Shown here one piece after another: positions 44,628 through 54,600 of a stretch of 64,000 nt of DNA (position 1 is its first letter; each line of letters begins with the position of its first letter). The stretch comes from a bacterium (GTDB lineage: Bacteria > Bacteroidota > Ignavibacteria > Kapaibacteriales > UBA7675): assembly GCA_030430495.1 (NCBI GenBank), contig JAUIKM010000006.1:62001-126000 (forward strand). Reading direction: 5' to 3'. The translations under genes were made by a program, and so were the position numbers. The notes under the pieces are model-generated. The model searched no databases, was not told where the DNA came from, and saw only the letters and a list, made by a program, of their open reading frames with translations.

Positions 44628-45442
44628 AAAAATTTCGCGCGGCACTTCTGTACGGCGTTTTGTTTGCCGTGGCGGGCGGCATGATCTTTCCGATCGGCTG
44701 GATGCTGCTGCTTTCACTGCGCGAGCGGCCGCTGAGCGTCGACTCATTTCTCGACCTGTTGCTGTCGCCGACGACATTTGTTAACTACGCCGACGCGCTG
44801 CGGTCCGACGCATTCGATGTCTACGCACTTAACTCGTTGATTGTCGCTTTATTGGTCACCGCCGGCAACGTGCTCTTCTGCGTGATGGTCGGCTACGCCT
44901 TTGCGCGGCGCGGTTTTCGCGGTAAAAGTGTGCTCTTTGCCAGCGTGCTGGGCGTGCTGATTATTCCGCCGCACGTCATCATGATACCGCTCTATCGTTT
45001 AATGGTCGAATTCGGCTGGATTAACACCTACTACGCTTTGATAATCCCCTGGCTGGTGTCGCCCTTCGGTATTTTTCTCGTGCGGCAGTACATTATTGCG
45101 CTGCCGCGTGAAGTGGAAGACGCCGCGCGTATCGACGGAGCGGGGGAGTGGCGCATTCTCTTTCGCATTGTCTTCCCGCTCTGCAAACCGATCATCACCG
45201 TGCTGGCGATTTACGTTTTCCTCGGCAACTGGAATTCGTTTCTGTTCCCCTTTTTGTTTACCAACGATGAATCAATCCGCACGCTGCCGGTCGGGCTGGC
45301 GTTTTACCTCGGCAAGCAGTCGATCGACTGGGGACACCTCATGGCGGGCGCAGGCATTTCAGCCCTGCCGATCCTGCTGATGTTCGTGCTGTTTCAGCGT
45401 CGCATCATCGAGGGGCTCACCGCCGGTGCGCTCAAGGAATAA
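44624..45442 (+). CDS. Carbohydrate ABC transporter permease, MalG-like
   Basis: A 272-residue inner-membrane permease with six hydrophobic helices: AALLYGVLFAVAGGMIFPIGWMLLLSL at the start, and segments around 72-92, 103-125, 135-158, 185-205 and 240-260. The EAA loop reads EVEDAARIDGAGEWRILFRIVFPLCKP, matching the CUT1 sugar-uptake family. The second permease, binding protein and ATPase are not in the window. The start overlaps the nadD stop by 4 bp (frame differs from the long ORF-track entry). It is convergent with the membrane-protein gene at 45460. Function as a lone permease is unclear. Confidence 0.9.
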   Translation: MKKFRAALLYGVLFAVAGGMIFPIGWMLLLSLRERPLSVDSFLDLLLSPTTFVNYADALRSDAFDVYALNSLIVALLVTAGNVLFCVMVGYAFARRGFRGKSVLFASVLGVLIIPPHVIMIPLYRLMVEFGWINTYYALIIPWLVSPFGIFLVRQYIIALPREVEDAARIDGAGEWRILFRIVFPLCKPIITVLAIYVFLGNWNSFLFPFLFTNDESIRTLPVGLAFYLGKQSIDWGHLMAGAGISALPILLMFVLFQRRIIEGLTAGALKE

Positions 45443-45459
45443 GTGGTCCGTTTAACAAC

Positions 45460-46767
45460 TCATTGCACTTTCAGCTCGCGCCACAGCCGCGGGAAGGTGT
45501 ACAGCGGCCGGCCCTGATCGTCCAGCGTAATGTCGCCCTGCAACTCGATAACCATTTCGCCCAGAATATCGCGCGCCGTCTGGTGGTCGGCGTCCGGAAT
45601 GCGCGCCGACTGCAAAATCCACGCGTCGCTGACGGGGTTGCCTTCGACGGCCAACAGCACGTTGAAAATCTTGCGGCGTATATTCTGCCGGTGGCGTCGC
45701 TGCTCCCGGCGTTTAACCAGCGGAATGCGCGCCGCCGGAATCAGGAAGAACAGAATCGAGTAAATCAGCGGCACAATGCCCAGCAGCGGGTGAATGTCGA
45801 AGTTGACCAGCAGGTAACCCGCCGCCGCCATGTTAAACACATTCATCGCCGCGATACCCGCGTTTAAGCCGCCGCCGTTGCCCGTCAATTCGTAGGGCGC
45901 CTCGGTTTCGTCCTGGTAGTACACAATCGCCGACTCATCCGCCTGGCCGTCTTCAAGCTGCGGGAACTCGCCCACAACCGTGCCGTTCTCTTCAATCTCC
46001 GGCGAGCCCTTGAACTTCACCAGATAGTCCGCCAGGCGCTCTTCGGCTTCGTCGTAGGTCCAGCCCGTCAGGGCGATCAGCTGCCCCGATGTTAACTTGC
46101 CCTTGTTTTTCTGTACAAATGCGGCCACTTCGCGCGCCTGGTCGCGCTCGCCGAATTCGGGGCGCTCCGGACCGAATACAAAAGCGTAGACGCCTTTGAT
46201 AAACTTCGCAAACTTGTTTTCGCCTTTTTCCTTCACCTGTTTTGGCCGTCGGTAGCGCATGCCGTCGCTGTCGATGCCGAACTCTGTCGCGCCGCGGTAA
46301 ATCCGACTCCACACAAATGCTTCCAGGAGGGCGCGGAACATGGCGCCGAGCAACAGCGAAGGTCCGCTGTCGCGGTCGTCGTTGTCGCTGCCGCGGCTGA
46401 ACATGGCGCCGATCAGAATGGCGACAAAAATCAGGAAATAGGTTAACAGAACGATGCCGATGGAGGCTTTGTAGACGATGACAAAGATCTTCCAGAGGAA
46501 GGCGCGCAGGTCGTGGAGTTTTTCGCGCAGTGTTTTAGTGCCGCGTTTGCGCAGGGGGTAGTCAAAACGGAAGAGCACTTCGCCGGTTTCCTGGCGCACC
46601 GAGACGCGGCAGTTAAACAACTCCATCATGCGTTCCAGGCCGGATGCGGCCGAATCGATGGAGATGCCGCTGCGCGCCGCCAGGTCTTTGGCCGTCGCCT
46701 GGCCCTTGAGTGTTTTAACGTCCTTCCGGACAAGTGCCAGGACTTCTTCGTCGTTCATTCTGTTCAT
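45460..46767 (-). CDS. Membrane protein with winged-helix-like segments, unknown function
   Basis: A 435-residue protein. The N-terminal ~75 residues (DEEVLALVRKDVKTLKGQATAKDLAARSGISIDSAASGLERMMELF) look like a winged helix. Two hydrophobic segments follow at ~93-120 (FVIVYKASIGIVLLTYFLIFVAILIGAMF) and ~140-160. A second helix-turn-helix-like unit (FVQKNKGKLTSGQLIALTGWTYDEAEERLADYLVKF) lies near 215-250, then a helical pair (MNVFNMAAAGYLLVNF, LLGIVPLIYSILFFLIPAARI) near 310-350, then a third similar HTH-like end (FNVLLAVEGNPVSDAWILQSARI). Similar membrane proteins occur in cyanobacteria, but I know no function. It starts 22 bp upstream of rlpA's stop side, so the two are probably one operon read rlpA first. 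Confidence 0.7.
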   Translation of the reverse strand: MNRMNDEEVLALVRKDVKTLKGQATAKDLAARSGISIDSAASGLERMMELFNCRVSVRQETGEVLFRFDYPLRKRGTKTLREKLHDLRAFLWKIFVIVYKASIGIVLLTYFLIFVAILIGAMFSRGSDNDDRDSGPSLLLGAMFRALLEAFVWSRIYRGATEFGIDSDGMRYRRPKQVKEKGENKFAKFIKGVYAFVFGPERPEFGERDQAREVAAFVQKNKGKLTSGQLIALTGWTYDEAEERLADYLVKFKGSPEIEENGTVVGEFPQLEDGQADESAIVYYQDETEAPYELTGNGGGLNAGIAAMNVFNMAAAGYLLVNFDIHPLLGIVPLIYSILFFLIPAARIPLVKRREQRRHRQNIRRKIFNVLLAVEGNPVSDAWILQSARIPDADHQTARDILGEMVIELQGDITLDDQGRPLYTFPRLWRELKVQ

Positions 46768-46788
46768 CGTGTTTCAGCCTCTCAAGTG

Positions 46789-47232
46789 TTAACGCAGGAT
46801 CGTAATTTCCACCATCGCCACTCCTTCGCGAATCATGTCCAGTTGCTCCGCCGCCGCGCGCGAAAGGTCGATGATTCGCCCATCCACAAACGGACCGCGG
46901 TCGTTGATTCGCACCACCACTTCGCGTCCGTTGTTAACATGTTTAACCCGCACTTTTGTGCCGAAGGGCAGCGTGCGATGCGCCGCCGTCATCTGATTCT
47001 GGTCAAAGCGCTCGCCGTTGGCCGTCAGCCGTCCCTGAAACTCATTGCCGTAGTAGCTGGCTACGCCGCGGCGTGTGCCTTGCTCCTGCGTCTGGCTTCC
47101 GTCCGAACTGCGGGACGTCGTGCTCCCGGCGCCCGTGCTGTTGTAGCGCACGGAAGACGAACAGGCCGCCGTGCTGAGAAGGAGCGTCGCCGCCAGAATC
47201 AGCCTGGAGCAATGGACGAACATTTTTTGCAT
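46789..47232 (-). CDS. rlpA: RlpA-like septal-ring lytic transglycosylase lipoprotein
   Basis: A 147-residue lipoprotein. MQKMFVHCSRLILAATLLLSTAAC is the signal with lipobox TAAC, followed by a Ser/Thr linker. The double-psi beta-barrel domain (~60-147) is clear: RGVASYYGNEFQGRLTANGERFDQNQMTAAHRTLPFGTKVRV, then INDRGPFVDGRIIDLSRAAAEQL. RlpA proteins cleave denuded peptidoglycan or bind it at the septum; there is no SPOR domain here, as in many non-proteobacterial members. An internal start (MFVH) three codons later is possible. The membrane-protein gene follows on the same strand. Confidence 0.92.
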   Translation of the reverse strand: MQKMFVHCSRLILAATLLLSTAACSSSVRYNSTGAGSTTSRSSDGSQTQEQGTRRGVASYYGNEFQGRLTANGERFDQNQMTAAHRTLPFGTKVRVKHVNNGREVVVRINDRGPFVDGRIIDLSRAAAEQLDMIREGVAMVEITILR

Positions 47233-47324
47233 AAGGTGCAATCGAAGCCTGAAATTTCTGTTAAATCTTTCCCGGACACGCAATATAACACCGCTCCGGC
47301 GCGGCCGCCCGTTTGGCCGTCATT

Positions 47325-47747
47325 TTATCTCAATCGCGCAAACGCCACCAACCTGCCGTCGTCGCAGCTCCGGAATCCACAGGCCCGGTAAAACGCCCGC
47401 GTCCTTTCCGTGTCGTCGGTCAGCAGTACCACCTGGCGCACGTCGTCGTTCAGCTCCAGCGCCTGCCGCAGCAATTCGCGTCCGATGCCGCGGCGTCGAT
47501 GTGTTCCGCGCACAAGAATATCCTGGATGTAGCAGATTGTCGTTCCGTCGCCCACCGTGCGCAGCAGCCCGACCAGTTCTTCATCCGCGTGCGCAGTCAG
47601 CAGCGTGTGGGATGCGCCGATGGCTCGCATGAGTTTGTCCGGCTCGCGTGTGTAGTTGGTCCAGCCCACGTCGAGGTAGAGCGCCAACACCTCTTCCCGC
47701 GTTGGCGTGCCGTTGATTGTGTAGCGGATGGTTTGTGGTTCTTGCAT
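47325..47747 (-). CDS. GNAT-family N-acetyltransferase
   Basis: A 140-residue acetyltransferase: YTINGTPTREEVLALYLDVGWTNYTREPDKL at the start, HADEELVGLLRTVGDGTTICYIQDILVR in the centre, the acetyl-CoA loop RRRGIGRELL, and AFYRACGFRSCDDGRL near the end. The W-T-N-Y-TR pattern is shared with small YhbS/aminoglycoside-type GNATs; the substrate is unknown. The start MQEPQTIRY is chosen; the extra 31 codons in the ORF track are translation of the neighbouring 3'-end repeat element. It is alone on the minus strand between rlpA and the YkvA-type gene. Confidence 0.88.
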   Translation of the reverse strand: MQEPQTIRYTINGTPTREEVLALYLDVGWTNYTREPDKLMRAIGASHTLLTAHADEELVGLLRTVGDGTTICYIQDILVRGTHRRRGIGRELLRQALELNDDVRQVVLLTDDTERTRAFYRACGFRSCDDGRLVAFARLR

Positions 47748-47784
47748 CGTCCGCAGGTTTTGCCGCTGAATGATGTTTTGCCTT

Positions 47785-47842
47785 GAGGGCTTCGCCGCTG
47801 CGCTCGGGCTTGCTGCTTGCCTTTTTCTCTTGTTTGTCAACG
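47785..47842 (+). repeat. 3'-end element with TTGTTTGTC tail (plus orientation)
   Basis: GGGCTTCGCCGCTGCGCTCGGGCTTGCTGCTTGCC is followed by TTTTTCTCTTGTTTGTCAAC. It matches the element at 1722 in reverse, including the GCTTCGC and CTTGC parts. It lies between two minus-strand genes, so it faces away from both. Confidence 0.6.
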
Positions 47843-47908
47843 GGGGCGGAGTCGCCGGTAACCGGTTTCGTTTGTACGCTCCTGCGCGATCGGCGGCGCG
47901 TGTGTTGT

Positions 47909-48400
47909 TCAGCGTTCGGACTCGGCTATCAGCGCTCGCAGATAGTCCTTGAAGCGTTCAATTTCGCTGCTCAACTGCGCCACGACCAGACTTAAAACAA
48001 AAGCGTCGTCAATAACGCCTATCAGCGGCACGAAGTCCGGAAAGACGTCCAGCGGCGAGATGAAATACAGCAGCGCGGCAATGATCGTGCCGCGCGTGGT
48101 CCACTCCAGATGAAAGGACGGCTCGCGCAGCATGGCCCACAGCAGCTTGACGGCGGCCAGCATCCGCATGACAAATGGACGCTCCGCATTGGCGCTGTTT
48201 ACCAGCCGGTTGACCCGGTCCTGCAGCGAGTTGGCCACGCGTTCTTCGTCTTCCGGGCGCACCGTTTCGGCGCGCTGTTCAAATGAGCGCTTGATCTGCT
48301 CAGCCGCATTGTCGTCCTGCCTGTCCCGTGCGGGACTGTGTTCCCTTCCCATCGTTTCCCGGTCCTGACCCGGCTCCTGTCCGATTGTCGTTGTCTGCAT
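47909..48400 (-). CDS. YkvA-family (DUF1232) membrane protein
   Basis: A 163-residue protein. The N-terminal ~95 residues are charged and hydrophilic. The C-terminal part holds the DUF1232/YkvA signature: TTRGTIIAALLYFISPLDVFPDFVPLIGVIDDAFVLSLVVAQL, with the SPxDxxPD motif in a hydrophobic hairpin. The family is of unknown function. The final segment SSEIERFKDYLRALIAESER is helical. It is followed by a small gap and then the S9 peptidase gene upstream on the same strand. Confidence 0.9.
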   Translation of the reverse strand: MQTTTIGQEPGQDRETMGREHSPARDRQDDNAAEQIKRSFEQRAETVRPEDEERVANSLQDRVNRLVNSANAERPFVMRMLAAVKLLWAMLREPSFHLEWTTRGTIIAALLYFISPLDVFPDFVPLIGVIDDAFVLSLVVAQLSSEIERFKDYLRALIAESER

Positions 48401-48459
48401 GATTACCCCCGCGGTCTCTGCCTGAAAGTTCTCTCCGTCGCCGGTCCTTGTCCTGAATA

Positions 48460-50295
48460 TTACTCGGCCGCGCCGATGTGTTTGTGCAGGAATTGTTCCA
48501 TGGCCGCAAAAAATTCCAGGCGGTTTTCCTCATTGTGGAAGCCGTGCCCTTCGTTTTCCTTCACTATGTACGGAACATCGATGCCGCGATTGCGCAGCGC
48601 TTCGACGATCTGATTCGATTCGTTGATGTTGACGCGTGGATCCTTGGCGCCCTGTGCCACCAGCAGCGGCGACTTGATGGCGTCGACGTGAAAGACCGGC
48701 GAGCGCGAACGCAGAAAGTCCGTTTCCGTCTCCGGGTTGCCGATCATGCGGTGCATTTTCGCGCGCACCGGCCGCCAGTAGGGCGGAATCGAATCCATGA
48801 ATGTCAGCAGGTTGGACACGCCCACAAAGTCGATACCGCAGGCGTACAACTCGGGGGTAAAACAGAGGCCGGCCAGAACGGCGTAACCGCCGTAGCTGCC
48901 GCCGTAAATCGCCACCCGCGCCGGATCCGCAATGCCCTTGTCGATCAGGTATTGCACGCCGTCCGTCAGGTCGTCCTGCATTCTGCCGCCCCACTCCTTG
49001 AATGAAGCCTGCCAGAATTTGCGTCCGTAGCCAGTGCTGCCGCGAAAGTTTACCTGCATCACCGCATAGCCGCGGTTGGCCAGGAATTGCACCTCCGAGC
49101 GGTAACCCCAGGAGTCGCGCAGCCAGGGGCCGCCGTGCACCAGCAGCACAACCGGCAGTTGTCTGGCTTCGACGTTCTGCGGCAGCGTCAGGTAACCGTG
49201 AATCGTCAGTCCGTCGCGCGACCTGTATTTCAGCGGCTGCATGCGGCACATATCCGCTTCGTTCAGCCACGGACTGACCTCGTCCAGCAGCGTCAGTTCA
49301 TCAGTCGCTTTGACGTAGAGGTAGTACGCGCCCAGTGAGCGGTCGCTGTAGGTGCGGATGATAAACTTTTCTTCTTCCAGATCGCTGTCGGCAACGACTA
49401 CTTCCACATCTGGAAGTTTTTGCGCCAGGCGCGAGTGAAGTTCTTCCGTCTCCGCGTCCAGAAAGTGATAGTGCCGTTTCCAGGTCGTATAGGAAACGTA
49501 TTGCAGCACTTTGCGCTTCTGCGAGTACGCCAGTCCGCCGACGTCGTATCCTTCCAGTTCAAACAGGACCTCGCGGTCTTCGCCGGTCTCGCCGTCGATG
49601 ATGACGATCGAGCGCGTGTCGCGGCCGCGATTGGACAGGGCGTAGAGATGTTTGTTGTCGAAGGTGTAAAAAAGCGGGTGAATGCTGGTGGTAAAATCGT
49701 ATTTGATCAGCGGTCGGAATTCGTCCTCGACCTTGTCGCGCACCAGAATGGTCGCTTCCACGCCGTCGGTGATCTCGGCCAGGCGCACGTCGCCATTGTG
49801 ATCCGTCATCCACGAGGTGATTTTTCCGCTGTTTTCGGCGATCATTTCCAGTTCGCCGCTGTGGATGTTGAGCCGGTAGACGTCAAAAACGTCGCGGATG
49901 CGCTGGTTGAGCGCCACGAGCAGGTAGTCGGGTTCGTCCCGCAGATCGTCCGCGATAAGCGCGCGCACGCCTTCAAAGGGCGTCAGATCCTGGACATCGC
50001 CGCCGTCCAGATCCGTGCGGTAGACGCGATAGTTTTCGTCGCCGCCCTGATCGCGGACAAAAATGATATGGCGGTCCGTTTTCCAGAAGTAGCCGCCGAC
50101 ATTGCGGTCCGTGTTGAACGTCACCTGGCGTTCTTCCTGTGTGGCCAGGTTGCGCACAAAAATGTTCATGCGCTGTTTGTGGGGACGCAATACGGCTATA
50201 TGCGTGCCGCCGGGCGAAATTTTCAGGTTGTTGGCTGCGGGGTTGCGGAAGAAGTCCCGCAGGGGAATCCGGGGGGTGGAGTGAGAGTTTGGCAT
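48460..50295 (-). CDS. S9-family prolyl oligopeptidase-like serine peptidase
   Basis: A 611-residue peptidase with no signal peptide, so probably cytoplasmic. The N-terminal ~350 residues form a WD-like propeller (FRNPAANNLKISPGGTHIAVLRP, VGGYFWKTDRHIIFVRDQGGDENYRVY). The C-terminal alpha/beta-hydrolase domain has LLVHGGPWLRDSWGY, the nucleophile in IYGGSYGGYAVLAGL, the acid in GAKDPRVNINES and the His in NEGHGFHNEENR, as in acylaminoacyl peptidases (S9C). It would cleave short peptides. It lies 50 bp downstream of lgt on the same strand, with no obvious functional link. Confidence 0.93.
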   Translation of the reverse strand: MPNSHSTPRIPLRDFFRNPAANNLKISPGGTHIAVLRPHKQRMNIFVRNLATQEERQVTFNTDRNVGGYFWKTDRHIIFVRDQGGDENYRVYRTDLDGGDVQDLTPFEGVRALIADDLRDEPDYLLVALNQRIRDVFDVYRLNIHSGELEMIAENSGKITSWMTDHNGDVRLAEITDGVEATILVRDKVEDEFRPLIKYDFTTSIHPLFYTFDNKHLYALSNRGRDTRSIVIIDGETGEDREVLFELEGYDVGGLAYSQKRKVLQYVSYTTWKRHYHFLDAETEELHSRLAQKLPDVEVVVADSDLEEEKFIIRTYSDRSLGAYYLYVKATDELTLLDEVSPWLNEADMCRMQPLKYRSRDGLTIHGYLTLPQNVEARQLPVVLLVHGGPWLRDSWGYRSEVQFLANRGYAVMQVNFRGSTGYGRKFWQASFKEWGGRMQDDLTDGVQYLIDKGIADPARVAIYGGSYGGYAVLAGLCFTPELYACGIDFVGVSNLLTFMDSIPPYWRPVRAKMHRMIGNPETETDFLRSRSPVFHVDAIKSPLLVAQGAKDPRVNINESNQIVEALRNRGIDVPYIVKENEGHGFHNEENRLEFFAAMEQFLHKHIGAAE

Positions 50296-50344
50296 ACGGA
50301 AAACCGCTTGATGCTGATGATCTGAAACGGGGGGAACAGTCTGT

Positions 50345-51145
50345 TCAGGACGTTTTGAGCTCCCGCGACGAACTCCGCCGCCACAGATACAATCCTAAAA
50401 GAATAAAAGGTATACTGAGCAGTTGGCCCATTCGCAAAGGCAGCGTGGCGTCATCGAGACCGCCTTGCTCAAGCTTGACGAATTCAATAAGAAATCGGGC
50501 CAGGAAAGTCAGCGTCAGGAATATCGCAAATTGTGAGGAAGCCGGTGGCTTGCCGTCAAATCGTTTGTGGCGCAGCCAAAGGAAAATGAAGATAAGTCCA
50601 TATGCCAATGACTCGTACAGTTGCGTCGGGTGGCGCGGCAGTTTTTCATTCGCGAGAGTGAAAACAACGCCCCACGGCAGATCGGTGACCGTGCCGTAGA
50701 TTTCGGAATTGAAGAAGTTGCCCAGACGAATAGTCACGCCCGCCAGCGCCACCACCATGACAATCCGATCCGCCAGCCACCAGAAGGAATAGGCCGCGCG
50801 TTTGCGGGCAAACAGCCACATGCCGATGACAATGCCGATTGCGGCGCCGTGACTGGCCAGGCCGCCTTCCCAGATTCTCAGGATGGATATCGGATCCGCA
50901 AGGTAGCGGGTCGGTTCGTAGAAAAGGCAATGCCCCAGCCGAGCGCCGACCACCGTCGCCACGATCATGTAGAGCACAAGCGTGTCGAGGTCTTCGCGCT
51001 TGCGGCCCTCGCCGTTGAACATCGGCGCAACCAGATAGTAGCCGATCAGGAAGGGCAGCGCGAACAAAATGCCGTACCAGCGCACGCTGAATATCCAGAT
51101 GTCGAAAATTTCAGGCGAAACCGACCAGGTAATGGCTGCGAGCAT
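50345..51145 (-). CDS. lgt: Prolipoprotein diacylglyceryl transferase
   Basis: A 266-residue inner-membrane enzyme that transfers diacylglycerol from phosphatidylglycerol to the lipobox Cys. About seven hydrophobic helices are visible. Family residues are present: the IRWYG-like start (VRWYGILFALPFLIGYYL), RLGHCLFYEP, LRIWEGGLASHGAAIG with the key His, RLGNFFNSEIYG with the key Arg and Asn, and RHPTQLYES near the end. It serves the many lipoproteins encoded in this window. It is upstream of the S9 peptidase gene on the same strand. Confidence 0.96.
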   Translation of the reverse strand: MLAAITWSVSPEIFDIWIFSVRWYGILFALPFLIGYYLVAPMFNGEGRKREDLDTLVLYMIVATVVGARLGHCLFYEPTRYLADPISILRIWEGGLASHGAAIGIVIGMWLFARKRAAYSFWWLADRIVMVVALAGVTIRLGNFFNSEIYGTVTDLPWGVVFTLANEKLPRHPTQLYESLAYGLIFIFLWLRHKRFDGKPPASSQFAIFLTLTFLARFLIEFVKLEQGGLDDATLPLRMGQLLSIPFILLGLYLWRRSSSRELKTS

Positions 51146-51600
51146 AGTAGATGGAACGGAAAGAAATGATTCGTCGGGCGGGCAGTACGTCCCCGGGCAG
51201 TGCGGCTGCCGACATTGATACCGATTGCGAATATAAGAAAATTATTGCCCCGGCAGGCGCTGTCCGCCAACGCCGCAGAGCGCTTCACGACTGTCGCTGC
51301 CGCGCCGTTTGAACCCGGGCTGTTTTTCCGCCGGGATTACCGTGGCGCTCCATGTGTTTCATTTGTTGCCGAATGTGTATATTCCTTGCTTCCGCCGGGT
51401 GGGCAGCAACTTCAGACTGGCGGCGCATTCAAGTTCTGGATGGTCGGATTCCGTCGAGTTTTGGTGCGATCGCGACGGAGAACGAAAGGCGCACTGTGAG
51501 ACTTTGGTGAGATTGCCCCTTTGTTTGGACAGGTCCTGGCGGCTCGTTGAACGTAAAGCGACAGTGGATCGCAGGCTTTGATTGTTTGCAGTTGGACCGT
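51146..51600. other. Intergenic stretch between lgt and the PAS kinase
   Basis: No gene is recognised. It should hold the divergent promoters of lgt and the PAS histidine kinase. The kinase reading frame is open from a TTG at 51547, but the first ATG is at 51601. Confidence 0.5.
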
Positions 51601-54600
51601 ATGCAGAAAATGCGTGTTTTGAGCAAAAAAGCGTCAAGCCCCGTCGCTGCGACGGACCCGAGGTCGGGAGGATCCCAGACTGAGTGCATTGTCGTTTGCA
51701 CGCGCGGAGGGCGGATCGTGCACGCCGGCGCCGGGGCGACCGAGCTGTTCGGTTCAGACCACCACCAAATCCTGCACTCGCAGATCCTCGAGCAGCTTGA
51801 AATTGAAATTGACGGCGAACCATTCCTTGAGCCTGTCGGCGTGGAAGCGCTTTACAATCGGGCCGTAGAAGGCAGTTGCGATGTATTTGTCTACAGCGGC
51901 AACCACAGCTTTCACGTCAGCGACATCGTCACGCCGATCTTCGACGAAGATCAGCCGGATCGCATCACGTCCTGGATCTGGACCTTTGTGTTTTCGCCTG
52001 CACTGATTGAAGATATTTTCCAGCACGCGCATCAATTCATCGATTCACTTTCCGAAGCCGTTTTTATCGCCGACGAAAACGACGTCATTCTCTACTCCAA
52101 CGAGCGTCTTTGTGAACTGGCCGGGCGCAATAATCATGAGCTGATCAATTGTGAGTTGACGCAGCTGTTCGACGCACCCTTTGACCGCGGAAGTGAACTG
52201 GCGGACACGGGCGCCGGCAGCGACAATTTTCTGGGCCGCTATTTGAACACCATGATCGGCGCATCCGGCGAGCGCCTCTGGGTCGAAGTCGGCATGTCTT
52301 CGATGGACGGGATCATCGAGCGTCAGGGCGTCAAGCTCGGCATCCTGGCCAACGTTACGGCGCGGATGCGCGCCGAACTGGCGGCACAGAAAAGCACGGA
52401 AAAATTGCGCAAGCTGGTGCACTACCTGCCGGTGGCCATTACCAGCTTTAACGCCGAGCAACACCGCTATGAGTTCGTCAACGAAGAATTTCAGCGGCAG
52501 TCCGGTTATTCGCGCGAAGAGTTTGACGACCTCAATGCCGATACACTGGTCGATATGGTCCACCCGGACGATCGCGATCGCATCTTTGGTTTTTTCCGGC
52601 GCTGGGAGTCCGACGGTTTTCCCGGGCGGCAGAACATCCAGTACCGCATCAACAACAAAAACGGCGAGACCGTCTGGCTTGACACCTATCTGTTTGCCGA
52701 GCTCGACGAACACGGCAAGGTCGATACGATCAACCAGATTTGCGTCGATATTACGCGACTGCGCTCCGCTCAGACGGCACTTGAGGACGCCCTGCGACAG
52801 GACTTTCGGCGCACCGTTGAAAACCTGCAGAACCTCGTCTTCAAACTCGTGCGCCGTTCCGACGGCAAATATGTCTACCGGCTGCGCGAAGGCAAACTCG
52901 CCGGCGAGATCAACTCCGCCGTTGTCTACGACCGCTCGCCGGATGAGATTTTCGGCGTGCTGCATCGCGATCGCGTCGGTCCACAGATTGCCAGAGCTTT
53001 TGAGGGCAATTCAGTTCGTTTTGAGATGGAGTTTGAAGGGCAGTGGCTGTTCTACGTCCTTGAACCAGTCTTTGAGCAGGGCGTCGTGCGCGAAGTCGTC
53101 GGGTCCGCCGTCGACATCACCGAGCTGAAAAAAGTCGAGCTGCGCCTCCGCGATTCGGAAGCGCGCAACCGAAGATTGATCGACGCCATTCCGCTCGGCA
53201 TCATGCAGATTGTGGTGACCAGCGGCGGACAGATCAACTACATCGCCAACCGCGCTTTTGAGTCCCAGACCGGCTACAGCGTCGAAGAATTTGTGCGCCT
53301 GTCCAGCGATGAATCCGAATCGCTCTATCACCCCAACGACAGCGAACGCGTCAACCAGCTCTGGGCCCGGTGGTTCAGTGAGGATAGCCCGAGTATGGCG
53401 CACGACCTGTACCGCTTCCGGCACAAATCCGGCGAATACCGCTACATGGAAATGTACGCCACGCGCTTCCGCGCGGAAGGCGGCGACCGCTACTATATTC
53501 AGGCGGCCATGGATGTGACGGAGAAAAAACTGGCGGAAAACCGCCTGAAAATGCTGGCGACCTTCCCGGAAGAAAACCCGAATCCCATCCTTGAAATTTC
53601 GGTCAAAGGCGAAGTCACCTACCAGAATCAGGTGGCGCAGCAGCACTTTCCGGACATCGCCGGGCGCGGGCTGGCGCATCCGCTGTTGGCCTGGCTGCCG
53701 CCCTATATGGATGGTCTGGTAAACAAAGCCGGCAAGACGGTCAGGCACGAGTACGAAAACGCAAACGTGGTTTACGATCTTTCGGTGAGTTATCTGCCGG
53801 AAGGTGAAATATTGCGCATTTTCTGCCATATTATAACCGAGCAGAAGCAGGCGGAACGACAATTGCGCAAGGCGCTGACGACTGAACGCGAACTCAATGC
53901 GCTCAAAACGCGCTTTGTTTCTACCGTCTCCCATGAGTTTCGCACGCCGCTGGCAGGCATTCTGTCTTCGGCTGAAATCCTTGAGCGCTATGCCGACCGC
54001 CTGGAAGAATGGCGCCGCAAGGAAGAAATCGGCAAGATAAAAAGTCGCGTGACCGAGCTGACGCACCTGATGGACGACTTCCTGTTGCAAAGTTCGCTGC
54101 CCGCCGCGGGCGAGCGCCTCTCCTATGGCGACGTCGACCTGTCGGAGCTCTGCCGCGACGTGACCGAAAATCTTCAGGAAACCGACCCGGCCGCCTCGGC
54201 CATTGAGTACGAATGTGAGCTGGACGACAGCGTGCTCGTCGGTGATGGCCGCCTCCTGCGGCAGGTCGTCAAAAATTTGCTGTCCAATGCCGTCAAATAC
54301 TCAGGCGCTGGAAGTCCCATTGTGCTGCGCGTGCGCGAGCAGGGAGACTTCCTGGAGTTATGTGTGGCGGACAAGGGTATCGGCATTCCCGCCAGTGAAC
54401 AGGTTCGCCTGTTTACACCATTTTTTCGAGCATCAAACGTCCTGCAGCGCCCCGGCACCGGTATCGGGCTATCGCTCGTCAAGGAGTTCGTGGAACTGCA
54501 CGGCGGGACGATTGATGTGGAAAGCAAGGTCGGGCAGGGTTCCACCTTTATCGTTCTGTTGCCGCGTCGCCAACCCGCTCAAAACCTCGGGCACGGTGGC

